A stretch of DNA of 10,331 bases from an uncultured Spirochaetales bacterium (GTDB taxonomy: Bacteria > Spirochaetota > Spirochaetia > Sphaerochaetales > Sphaerochaetaceae). Where the stretch lies: assembly GCA_949292445.1 (NCBI GenBank), contig CASEZU010000033.1, forward strand, positions 1 through 10,331, read 5' to 3'. Within the stretch, counting starts at the first letter, position 1, and the number at the start of each line of letters is the position of its first letter. This document shows, one piece after another, positions 1 through 5,193 of this stretch. The notes under the pieces were generated by a model, which saw only the letters and a program-made list of their open reading frames with translations, did no database searches and was not told where the DNA came from. The position numbers and the translations under genes are program-made.

Positions 1-14
1 GGAATGAGGTCTGA

Positions 15-87
15 TCGGGCAGAGAGGATTTGAACCTCCGACCCCTTGGTCCCGAACCAAGTGCGCTAGCCCCTGCGCTACTGCCCG
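15..87 (-). tRNA. tRNA-Pro, anticodon CGG
   Basis: Read on the minus strand, this 73-nt stretch folds into a full cloverleaf. The 7-bp acceptor stem is CGGGCAG/CTGCCCG, the D-stem is GCGC/GCGC, the anticodon stem is CTTGG/CCAAG, and the T-arm is GGAGG-TTCAAAT-CCTCT. The anticodon loop TTCGGGA gives CGG at positions 34-36 with G37, so it decodes the proline codon CCG; G37 and the A discriminator base both fit tRNA-Pro. The 3' CCA is not encoded (the next bases are TCAG), so it must be added enzymatically. A strong promoter lies just upstream (see 100-128). I see no terminator in the few bases available downstream. Confidence 0.96.
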
Positions 88-99
88 GCAAACATGGAG

Positions 100-128
100 A
101 TTATAATCACTTGGTACAACCTTGTCCA
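100..128 (-). promoter_or_regulatory. promoter of tRNA-Pro
   Basis: On the minus strand there is a -35 hexamer TGGACA (128-123, 5 of 6 matches), a 17-bp spacer and a perfect TATAAT (105-100). The predicted start falls near position 93, about 6 nt before the mature tRNA 5' end at 87, which is a normal distance for a tRNA precursor. Its -35 box overlaps that of the opposing rluA-family promoter by five bases. Confidence 0.82.
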
Positions 129-150
129 CACTTCTGTGAAAGAATAGAAT
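122..150 (+). promoter_or_regulatory. candidate promoter of the RluA-family gene
   Basis: TTGTCC (122-127, 4 of 6 matches), a 17-bp spacer and TAGAAT (145-150, 5 of 6 matches). The predicted start is around 157-160, on or within three bases of the ATG at 160, and there is no Shine-Dalgarno sequence before that ATG. The -35 box is back-to-back with that of the tRNA promoter. Confidence 0.5.
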
Positions 151-159
151 CAAGTCCGT

Positions 160-1398
160 ATGATCAGTTTTCTGGAAACACCGGAAGCCCGGCAGGAAGC
201 GGAGAAAATGGCCTCGTCAATCATGAAAAGCGGGTCAGTGTCATTTCCGCCTTCCGATGAGTATCCATCATCCCTTCTCTCTGAAAGCACGATGCTCTCA
301 GTGCTCATTGCCGTACCTCCGTCATCTTCAGAACACAAAGTGCTAAGGGGATTCTCCGGCACTCTCGGAGGCTCATTCACCATACCAGGCTATGTCCAGC
401 CATGCTTCTCCGTCTCAAAATGGAAGGAAGCCGAGGCTGTGAACGATGCGGCCATTCATGAACTGACAGCTTTAATAGACTCCGGCCACACAGAACTCAT
501 TGAAAAGCGCAGGAGGCTTACAGAGGAAAGCCTCTCAAGACTCTCCGGCCTCTACTCCTTCCGCACATGGAATGGTGAGAGCATCCCCCTCCCGGATAAG
601 GCTCCATGGGGAACCGGAGACTGTGCAGGACTACGCTGCATCAACACAGCCCTCAGAAAGCACTGGGAGATCACAGGACTTGCAGAGTTCAGGATCAGGG
701 ACGGGAAACCGGAGTTCCATCCGCCCTGCGAGGAACGATGCGGACTGCTGCTTCCGGCAATGCTCGGGCTGAAATTCATATATGCCGATGAATATATTGC
801 AGTGATAGACAAAGAGGCGGGAATGCTCTCTGTTCCGGGACGCGGTGAGGACAAGCTAGACAGCGCATCATACCGTTTCCATACGCTCTTTCCGAGGAGC
901 CCCGCCGAGTGCAACGGGCACCGTCTCGATATGGATACATCCGGACTTCTGGTCCTCGCCTTCACAAGGGAAGCCAAGCGTTCGCTCTCCATGGCTTTCG
1001 AAAGCCATGATGTGAGGAAGGAGTATGAGGCCCTCCTCGAAGGAGTGATCATGGAAGAGAGCGGCAGGATAGAGATTCCGATACGCCTTGATACGGACAA
1101 CAGGCCATACCAGATAGCCGACTACGAGAAAGGGAAACAGGCAGTGACTGACTGGAAGCGCCTCTCTGTCGAGGTGATCGGCGGCAGGAAATACACCAGG
1201 GTGAGATTCTTCCCCAAAACGGGGCGCACGCATCAGCTCAGGGTCCACTCTGCACTTACCGGGCATCCGATAAAAGGTGACAGGCTCTACGGAACGAGAA
1301 TGGAAGGAGAGCGCCTGATGCTCCACTCCTCCTATATAGAGTTCACGCATCCGGCGACTGGAAAGAGGGTCTCTTTCAGTTCCCCCGCACCTTTCTGA
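160..1398 (+). CDS. RluA-family RNA pseudouridine synthase with Cys-containing N-terminal domain
   Basis: This enzyme should isomerise uridine to pseudouridine in rRNA or tRNA in the cytoplasm. The C-terminal half (about residues 205-410) has the RluA signatures: HRLDMDTSG at 254-262 with the catalytic Asp at 257, KEYEALLEG at 287-295, and the RTHQLRVH block at 356-363 inside a conserved stretch running to LYG near 378. The first 200 residues are not the S4 domain found in RluC/RluD. They contain GTGDC (C155), C160 and CEERC (C190, C194), resembling the N-terminal extension of long RluA homologues from Bacteroidetes and gamma-proteobacteria as I recall them; its role is unknown to me. The target nucleotide cannot be read from sequence. 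The start at 160 lacks a Shine-Dalgarno but sits at the predicted transcript start. An ATG at 208, preceded by GGAG four bases upstream, is an alternative that would remove 16 residues. The 3' end overlaps the convergent PHP gene by 23 bp. Confidence 0.9.
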   Translation: MISFLETPEARQEAEKMASSIMKSGSVSFPPSDEYPSSLLSESTMLSVLIAVPPSSSEHKVLRGFSGTLGGSFTIPGYVQPCFSVSKWKEAEAVNDAAIHELTALIDSGHTELIEKRRRLTEESLSRLSGLYSFRTWNGESIPLPDKAPWGTGDCAGLRCINTALRKHWEITGLAEFRIRDGKPEFHPPCEERCGLLLPAMLGLKFIYADEYIAVIDKEAGMLSVPGRGEDKLDSASYRFHTLFPRSPAECNGHRLDMDTSGLLVLAFTREAKRSLSMAFESHDVRKEYEALLEGVIMEESGRIEIPIRLDTDNRPYQIADYEKGKQAVTDWKRLSVEVIGGRKYTRVRFFPKTGRTHQLRVHSALTGHPIKGDRLYGTRMEGERLMLHSSYIEFTHPATGKRVSFSSPAPF

Positions 1399-2143
1399 AA
1401 CGGAGAGGATGGAGTGAATATGGCTCCAGCAGCGCTATGCCGAGCTCCGCAGCGAATGCTTCAAGGAAATCAAAAGGGGCTCCGAGATCGCTGACGCGAT
1501 GCGCATCGGAAGACAGGAGAGCGGGAATGCCGCGCTCCGCGGCCATCTCCCAGAATTCCCTTGACGGGTATCCCCTGCCCCTCATATGACCGTTGCCGTT
1601 GAGCTCAAGCGGCATCGAGAGATCCGCTGCGGCATCAAGAATTGCTGCCGACACCGCTTTCGCCTCGTTGTCAAAACTCCTCTCAGCAAGGAAGACATCC
1701 GGATGGGCATAGAAGGAGAAAAATCTAGATTCCATCGCCTTTATTGTCTGATCAGCGTAGATCGCCAGATCGCGCCCGCTGAGGTCATGGTCGAACACCG
1801 ATCCAAGGGAACCGTCAGCACGGAAGATATAGTGGGTACCGCCCACAAGGTAATCCACCCTGCCGGCAACTGCAGCGTAATAGCTCCTCTGATGCGGAAG
1901 ATAATCCACCTCATAGCCGAGAAGCACGGGAAAACTTTTCCGGAGGGAACGCACATCCCTCTCGTAGGACAGCATCGACTCGTAAGGCATGCGAGAAGCT
2001 GATAAAAACCCGTCCGGGAATGGGCAGTGCTCCGAGAAACCGAGAAGAGAGAAAACATTCCGCTCCGCCTCTTCCGCGTACTCAGATACCGTTCCGCTGC
2101 CATGTCCGCAATAGAATGAGTGAGTGTGCAGATTGTATCTCAT
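1376..2143 (-). CDS. PHP-domain phosphatase, histidinol-phosphatase (HisJ/HisK) type
   Basis: This 255-residue metal-dependent phosphoesterase probably hydrolyses L-histidinol phosphate, the penultimate step of histidine synthesis. The PHP metal ligands are all visible: HTH (H6, H8), H14, SEH (E38, H39), GYE (E78), GTHY (H104), AHPD (H147) and SDAH (D213, H215). Length and the motif order match PHP histidinol phosphatases of about 250-280 residues. No other his gene lies in the window, so a different phosphate ester substrate is possible and the specificity is inferred. Its ATG shares an ATGA overlap with the stop codon of the upstream coiled-coil gene, with GAGG about eight bases ahead, so translation is probably coupled. 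The 3' end overlaps the convergent RluA-family gene by 23 bp, leaving no room for a separate terminator. Confidence 0.85.
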   Translation of the reverse strand: MRYNLHTHSFYCGHGSGTVSEYAEEAERNVFSLLGFSEHCPFPDGFLSASRMPYESMLSYERDVRSLRKSFPVLLGYEVDYLPHQRSYYAAVAGRVDYLVGGTHYIFRADGSLGSVFDHDLSGRDLAIYADQTIKAMESRFFSFYAHPDVFLAERSFDNEAKAVSAAILDAAADLSMPLELNGNGHMRGRGYPSREFWEMAAERGIPALLSSDAHRVSDLGAPFDFLEAFAAELGIALLEPYSLHPLRFRKVRGN

Positions 2144-3171
2144 GCATCCAGCCTCGCGATTCTCGCTTTCAGCGCCTCGATCTCCTTTTCTATCGCGGCA
2201 ATCTCCCTGTCTATTCTCTCCTTCTCCTTCTCGAGAACCATTATCTTTCCTTCCTCGCTTTCAATCATCGCCCTGTAGTCATCAGCCTTGGCCTCGCGCT
2301 CAAGCCTGTCCTTCTCCGCAAGAACGGAATCATGTTCTCCATGAAGCCTCAGCAGTTCCTCGAGGATGTCAAGGATGGATGAGGGCGTATCCTTATCTAT
2401 CCATTCGGAGCCTTTATCATAGAGGTAGCTGCCATAGCTTACAAGAGCCTCTTCCTCCGTCTTCCTCAGCCCTGCAATCCTTGAAGCCGCAGTCTCCACA
2501 CCGCGTTCAAACATCCTCGCCTTCTCCCTGTCATCGCCAAGAGCTTTCTGTTCGGCCGCAATCTCTGCGCCAAGCCCGGCTTTTTTCTCCTTCAGTGCAC
2601 GGAGCTCTGACAGGACAGCATTCGCATTCTCTCCGTCAACAGGAGATGATGATTCAAGTGCCGCCGATGCATAGGATATGAACCGGCTCTCCTCTCCGAG
2701 CTTGCGCATCCGTGCCTTGCCCGAACCGAGCAGCCGCGAGAGAATCGAGCTGTCATCCTTAGCCTCCAGCTTCCGGTCCTCCTCAACATCATCGTAGACA
2801 ATCCTGTAGGCACCGCGGTCGAGAAGGGAGAATGAGCACTGCTCATAGATCATTGCTCCGAGGCGGATGGAAAGATGCCTGATTTCATTCTCGGCGTTCC
2901 GCTCTTCCTCAGTCAGCGTCTCAAGGCGCGTCTCCCTGTTCCTGAAATCCTCCAGGAATGTTCTGGCTTCAGCCTCCTCCTTCTCCGCCTCACTGACAGT
3001 CTGGGCCGCGGAAAACGCAGCTTCGAGGAGTTTTCCGCCCACTCTCAGCGCAAGGACTTCATGCTCAGCTGCTGCGGCAATTCCCAGCTTCATCTCAGCA
3101 TCACGGATCCGCTCCATGACAGATGCATTGCGTTCCTCTATCTCCCCCAGAAGCTCATCTATCGCGCTCAT
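2140..3171 (-). CDS. coiled-coil protein of unknown function
   Basis: I do not recognise this family. The 343-residue product is rich in Glu, Ala, Leu, Arg and Lys and has no signal peptide or membrane segment. Long heptad-like stretches occupy roughly residues 1-110, 190-250 and 275-343; the last is a highly charged coiled coil ending at the C-terminus. Between them lies a less repetitive part (about 105-180) containing YRIVYDDVEED and SRLLGSGKARM. There is no Walker motif, so it is not an SMC-type ATPase. A structural or scaffolding role is only an inference. I chose the ATG at 3171. The frame is open to a TTG at 3207, but that TTG is the first three bases of a -35 box for this gene. No Shine-Dalgarno precedes 3171, and the predicted transcript start coincides with it. 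The gene is followed by, and overlaps, the PHP phosphatase gene. Confidence 0.75.
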   Translation of the reverse strand: MSAIDELLGEIEERNASVMERIRDAEMKLGIAAAAEHEVLALRVGGKLLEAAFSAAQTVSEAEKEEAEARTFLEDFRNRETRLETLTEEERNAENEIRHLSIRLGAMIYEQCSFSLLDRGAYRIVYDDVEEDRKLEAKDDSSILSRLLGSGKARMRKLGEESRFISYASAALESSSPVDGENANAVLSELRALKEKKAGLGAEIAAEQKALGDDREKARMFERGVETAASRIAGLRKTEEEALVSYGSYLYDKGSEWIDKDTPSSILDILEELLRLHGEHDSVLAEKDRLEREAKADDYRAMIESEEGKIMVLEKEKERIDREIAAIEKEIEALKARIARLDA

Positions 3172-3178
3172 ACTGACA

Positions 3179-3207
3179 AGTTTAGCAACTTCCGGCTCGG
3201 TTGACAA
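3179..3207 (-). promoter_or_regulatory. promoter of the coiled-coil/PHP operon
   Basis: On the minus strand: TTGTCA (3207-3202, 5 of 6 matches), a 17-bp spacer and TAAACT (3184-3179, 4 of 6 matches). The predicted start is 3172-3171, directly at the ATG, implying a leader of zero or one base. The -35 box overlaps the perfect TTGACA of the opposing promoter by five bases. Confidence 0.55.
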
Positions 3208-3229
3208 AGAGAGGGGCAGTATCTATCCT
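3201..3229 (+). promoter_or_regulatory. promoter of the DbpA-RBD/MBL operon
   Basis: Perfect TTGACA (3201-3206), a 17-bp spacer and TATCCT (3224-3229, 4 of 6 matches). The predicted start near 3236 gives a 5' leader of about 97 nt before the ATG at 3333. It is divergent from the coiled-coil gene promoter and the two share nearly the same -35 hexamer, so RNA polymerase could occupy only one orientation at a time. Confidence 0.65.
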
Positions 3230-3235
3230 TTTCCT

Positions 3236-3248
3236 GACTGTGCCAGTC
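3236..3248 (+). promoter_or_regulatory. 5'-terminal stem-loop of the RBD mRNA leader
   Basis: GACTG-TGC-CAGTC forms a perfect 5-bp stem with a 3-nt loop. It begins exactly where the upstream promoter predicts the transcript to start. A hairpin at the very 5' end of an mRNA can protect it from 5'-end-dependent decay; that role is inferred here. Confidence 0.4.
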
Positions 3249-3275
3249 CGCTTATTTTCATCGGAAACTGCATGG

Positions 3276-3298
3276 ATGTGCCCTTTAGGGCATATTTT
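3276..3298 (+). promoter_or_regulatory. leader hairpin followed by a short T run (possible attenuator)
   Basis: Bases 3276-3283 pair with 3288-3295 as an 8-bp stem that contains one G-T pair and closes a TTTA tetraloop around TGCCC/GGGCA. A run TTTT (3295-3298) follows at once. This looks like a weak intrinsic terminator inside the 5' leader, about 35 bases before the ATG. It could attenuate expression or bind a regulator. The short T run makes efficient termination doubtful. Confidence 0.4.
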
Positions 3299-3332
3299 CA
3301 CGCCTAATCATTCAGGCAATTTGGAGCAGATA

Positions 3333-3899
3333 ATGGAAGAAAAGACCAGCACCCCTATCACGGCGGATGCAATGGAAAGGAAGATCGACGAGCTTCTCCA
3401 GGCTGTGAGAAGCGCAGACCCCGCTGAACTCGAGAACATCAAGAGCATAATAAGAAAGAAAGTGAGATTCTTCGACAGGATGTCGCTCGCGGCAATACTC
3501 CTCAAGAACGCCGCAGAAGGCAGGAAGGGATCCGACAGGGCAGAGAGAAGGCCAAGGCCTGAGAGGGCGGAAAGGCCGGAAAGAAAGGCGCCTGTACAGG
3601 AAGCTGCGGCGGAGAAGAATCCGGAAGCAGCCAGGGAAAAGACAGAGCGCGTGCTTCCTGAGGGAGCAAGGACACTCTACCTCAACATCGGCAAGATGAA
3701 ACACCTCTATGCCAAGGATCTCTCGAAGCTGCTTCAGACAGAGCTGGGAATCGCAAGAGAGGACATCTACCAGATCCGTGTGCATGACAAATACTCCTTT
3801 GTCACAATGAGCCAGGAGAACTGCGAGAAAGCCATCGAGAAGCTCAACAACCAGGCAATAAACGGCAGGACGGCGAAGGTCACCTACTCAGAGAAATGA
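3333..3899 (+). CDS. stand-alone DbpA-type RNA-binding domain protein
   Basis: This 188-residue protein is probably an RNA-binding factor. Residues 113-186 resemble the C-terminal RNA-binding domain of the DEAD-box helicase DbpA, an RRM-like fold: LYLNIG (115-120), a basic/aromatic strand near IRVHDKYSFV (148-157), and NGRTAKVTY (177-185). No helicase motifs are present. The N-terminal 65 residues are predicted helical (KIDELLQAV, then RKKVRFFDRM). They are joined to the RBD by a highly charged, probably disordered linker (about 66-108) with RPRPERAERPERK. The ATG at 3333 is chosen because GGAG (3323-3326) lies six bases upstream; the frame stays open to 3201, but that region is the promoter and leader. 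Translation is coupled by ATGA to the MBL hydrolase gene. Its RNA target is unknown; the structured leader would allow autoregulation, which is inference. Confidence 0.85.
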   Translation: MEEKTSTPITADAMERKIDELLQAVRSADPAELENIKSIIRKKVRFFDRMSLAAILLKNAAEGRKGSDRAERRPRPERAERPERKAPVQEAAAEKNPEAAREKTERVLPEGARTLYLNIGKMKHLYAKDLSKLLQTELGIAREDIYQIRVHDKYSFVTMSQENCEKAIEKLNNQAINGRTAKVTYSEK

Positions 3900-4540
3900 G
3901 AATCCAGCAATTCACCGCAGGCCCCTACGGCACGGACTGCTACTGCGTATATGAATACAACGGGAACGGCTGCCTCTTGATTGATGCGCCGTATCCCATG
4001 GACAGGATGCTTTCATTCATCAGCGGGCATGGGCTCACCCCGGAGGCCGTGCTCCTCACCCACGGACACTTTGATCATATATTCGGCCTCAGTGCGGTGC
4101 GTTCTGCCTATCCGGAGCTTCCGGTGCTGATCGGAGAGGAGGATCTTTCCTTCATTCAGGATGGCTACAGGGAGACGGTAAACCTTCTCTCTTCATTCGA
4201 CCCTCTTTTCCTTTCGAGGTATGCCTCAGCCGCCATAGATGGAATGCCTGATGATCTGACGCCATACGGAGAGACTGCAGGCCCGTTCACTGTCATCAGG
4301 ACACCCGGGCACACGGCAGGATCCGTATCACTGTATTCAAAAGAGGATAAAGCTGTCTTCACAGGGGATACGCTTTTCAAAGGGAGCGTCGGCAGGACGG
4401 ATATCGGAGGGGACGCTCAGAGCCTCCTTGAATCTGTCAGGAAGCTCAGAGCTCTTCCTGACGACACGCTTGTATTCCCGGGACACGGGATGATGACGGA
4501 TATAGGGACTGAAAAGGCTTCCAATCCCTATATGCGCTGA
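3896..4540 (+). CDS. MBL-fold metallohydrolase, glyoxalase-II-like
   Basis: This is a 214-residue cytoplasmic metallo-beta-lactamase-fold hydrolase. The metal-binding motif THGHFDH spans 55-61 (H56, H58, D60, H61), with further ligands at H139 (TPGHTAGS), D158 (FTGD) and H197 (PGHG). The short form without the C-terminal helical domain of true glyoxalase II matches the YcbL-like group of hydroxyacylglutathione-hydrolase-related proteins. A thioester or similar substrate is likely, but the exact one cannot be told. The ATG overlaps the stop of the RBD gene as ATGA and has only a weak AGAGAA upstream, so it is probably translated by coupling. The stop codon at 4538-4540 abuts the convergent DksA-like stop codon with zero bases between, so any terminators must lie inside the opposing genes. 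Confidence 0.88.
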   Translation: MRIQQFTAGPYGTDCYCVYEYNGNGCLLIDAPYPMDRMLSFISGHGLTPEAVLLTHGHFDHIFGLSAVRSAYPELPVLIGEEDLSFIQDGYRETVNLLSSFDPLFLSRYASAAIDGMPDDLTPYGETAGPFTVIRTPGHTAGSVSLYSKEDKAVFTGDTLFKGSVGRTDIGGDAQSLLESVRKLRALPDDTLVFPGHGMMTDIGTEKASNPYMR

Positions 4541-4897
4541 TTACATTCCTATTCTCTCGTTCTGGGCTTTGCAGTCCACGCAGAGAACAGCCTCGGGGAT
4601 TGCACGGAGCCTGCCCTCGGGAATCTTCTTTCCGCACTGCAGGCAGTAGCCGTACTTGCCCTCTCCTATTCTCTGAAGAGCATTCTCTATAGCCTTGAGT
4701 TTTCTGGCATCCATTGCATTGAGGGCCTCCATCTTGCGGTATACGCCCTCGTCTGAAGCAAGATCGCTCGAATCGCCGCGTCCTGATGAAGCCTGCGCCT
4801 CAGAACGGAAATCGTCCCCCTCTGAATTGAGCTTCTTCATCAGCTCCTCGCGCTCTGCGAGCAGTTTTTCCTCCATTTCTTTTGTGAACTCATCCAT
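4541..4897 (-). CDS. DksA/TraR-family zinc-finger transcription factor (short form)
   Basis: This 118-residue protein likely binds RNA polymerase in the secondary channel and tunes initiation, as DksA does with ppGpp. The C-terminal C4 zinc finger is CLQC (C85, C88) and CVDC (C106, C109). The N-terminal helices (about 1-25 and 50-78) form the expected coiled coil. Near its tip is DSSDLA (42-47), which fits the DxxDxA motif that DksA needs for activity (D42, D45, A47). It is shorter than E. coli DksA (151 residues), mainly lacking N-terminal sequence. The ATG at 4897 is preceded by AGAGGGG (4914-4908) at ten bases. It follows the membrane-protein gene on the same strand, 95 bp downstream, and has its own candidate -35 box. 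Confidence 0.88.
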   Translation of the reverse strand: MDEFTKEMEEKLLAEREELMKKLNSEGDDFRSEAQASSGRGDSSDLASDEGVYRKMEALNAMDARKLKAIENALQRIGEGKYGYCLQCGKKIPEGRLRAIPEAVLCVDCKAQNERIGM

Positions 4898-4932
4898 TTT
4901 TCAAGCACCCCTCTTTTCGTAGAGTCGACCTT

Positions 4933-4961
4933 AATCTGCACAAAGAGTACAGCAGAGTCAA
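4933..4961 (-). promoter_or_regulatory. candidate promoter of the DksA-like gene
   Basis: On the minus strand a good -35 hexamer TTGACT (4961-4956, 5 of 6 matches) is followed at 17 bp by a poor -10, CAGATT (4938-4933, 3 of 6 matches). A start near 4926 would give a leader of about 29 nt containing the AGAGGGG ribosome site. The weak -10 makes this tentative. The rest of the 95-bp gap shows no clear terminator for the upstream genes, so read-through is possible. Confidence 0.3.
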
Positions 4962-4992
4962 GGGCGGAAACAGGTAGTTATTGTGTAGTTCA

Positions 4993-5193
4993 TCATTTCC
5001 GGAGAGATTCGATGTATTTTCTGGAAAAACGTACAGTCATCCCTGCAACGAAGAGGTAGAGGACGAAAACAACCGCCTTCACCCATACCGGACCGGTATA
5101 GACGATGCCGAGGAGGATGAACCCGACGGTCATCCCCACCAGAAGCATCACAATCGAGACAATGAAACCGGCCCTGCTTTTTTCCTTAGCCAT
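4993..5193 (-). CDS. small two-helix membrane protein of unknown function
   Basis: This 66-residue hydrophobic protein begins MAKEKSRAG and has two probable membrane helices, about residues 10-32 and 36-55. It has a basic N-terminus and a basic C-terminal tail (RFSRKYIESLRK), so both ends probably face the cytoplasm. I do not recognise a family. I chose the ATG at 5193 rather than the longer frame opening at 5310, because the longer form lies entirely inside thrH and its extra residues look like antisense-type shadow sequence. The chosen start overlaps the thrH stop by eight bases (ATGGCTAA), and an AGGG lies just upstream. Translational coupling to thrH is likely; a functional link is not evident. 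Confidence 0.7.
   Translation of the reverse strand: MAKEKSRAGFIVSIVMLLVGMTVGFILLGIVYTGPVWVKAVVFVLYLFVAGMTVRFSRKYIESLRK

Noticed and set aside
552..1100. 182-residue minus-strand frame inside the RluA-family gene
   Set aside because: It has low-complexity Ser/Arg-rich composition and lies opposite a well-supported enzyme; it is a shadow of the plus-strand coding sequence.
2124..2681. 185-residue Ser/Pro-rich plus-strand frame opposite the coiled-coil gene
   Set aside because: Its composition is what the complement of Glu/Ala/Arg-rich coding sequence produces. It has no domain and no ribosome site.
3172..3207. TTG start extending the coiled-coil protein by 12 residues
   Set aside because: The TTG is the first three bases of a -35 box and has no clear ribosome site. 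The ATG at 3171 fits the promoter geometry better.
2867..3307. 146-residue Ser-rich plus-strand frame
   Set aside because: It is antisense to the start of the coiled-coil gene and runs through the divergent promoter region.
3201..3332. Upstream extension of the DbpA-RBD gene from a TTG at 3201
   Set aside because: The TTG belongs to a perfect TTGACA -35 box. The ATG at 3333 has GGAG at ideal spacing, and the extra 44 residues look like translated leader RNA.
4503..4526. AGGGA and TCCCT near the 3' end of the MBL gene as a terminator stem
   Set aside because: The loop is long, there is no following T run, and the sequence is explained by coding.
4921..4959. Two AGAGTC repeats flanking the dksA-like promoter region, as an operator
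   Set aside because: Six-base repeats 33 bp apart are too weak to call without conservation data.
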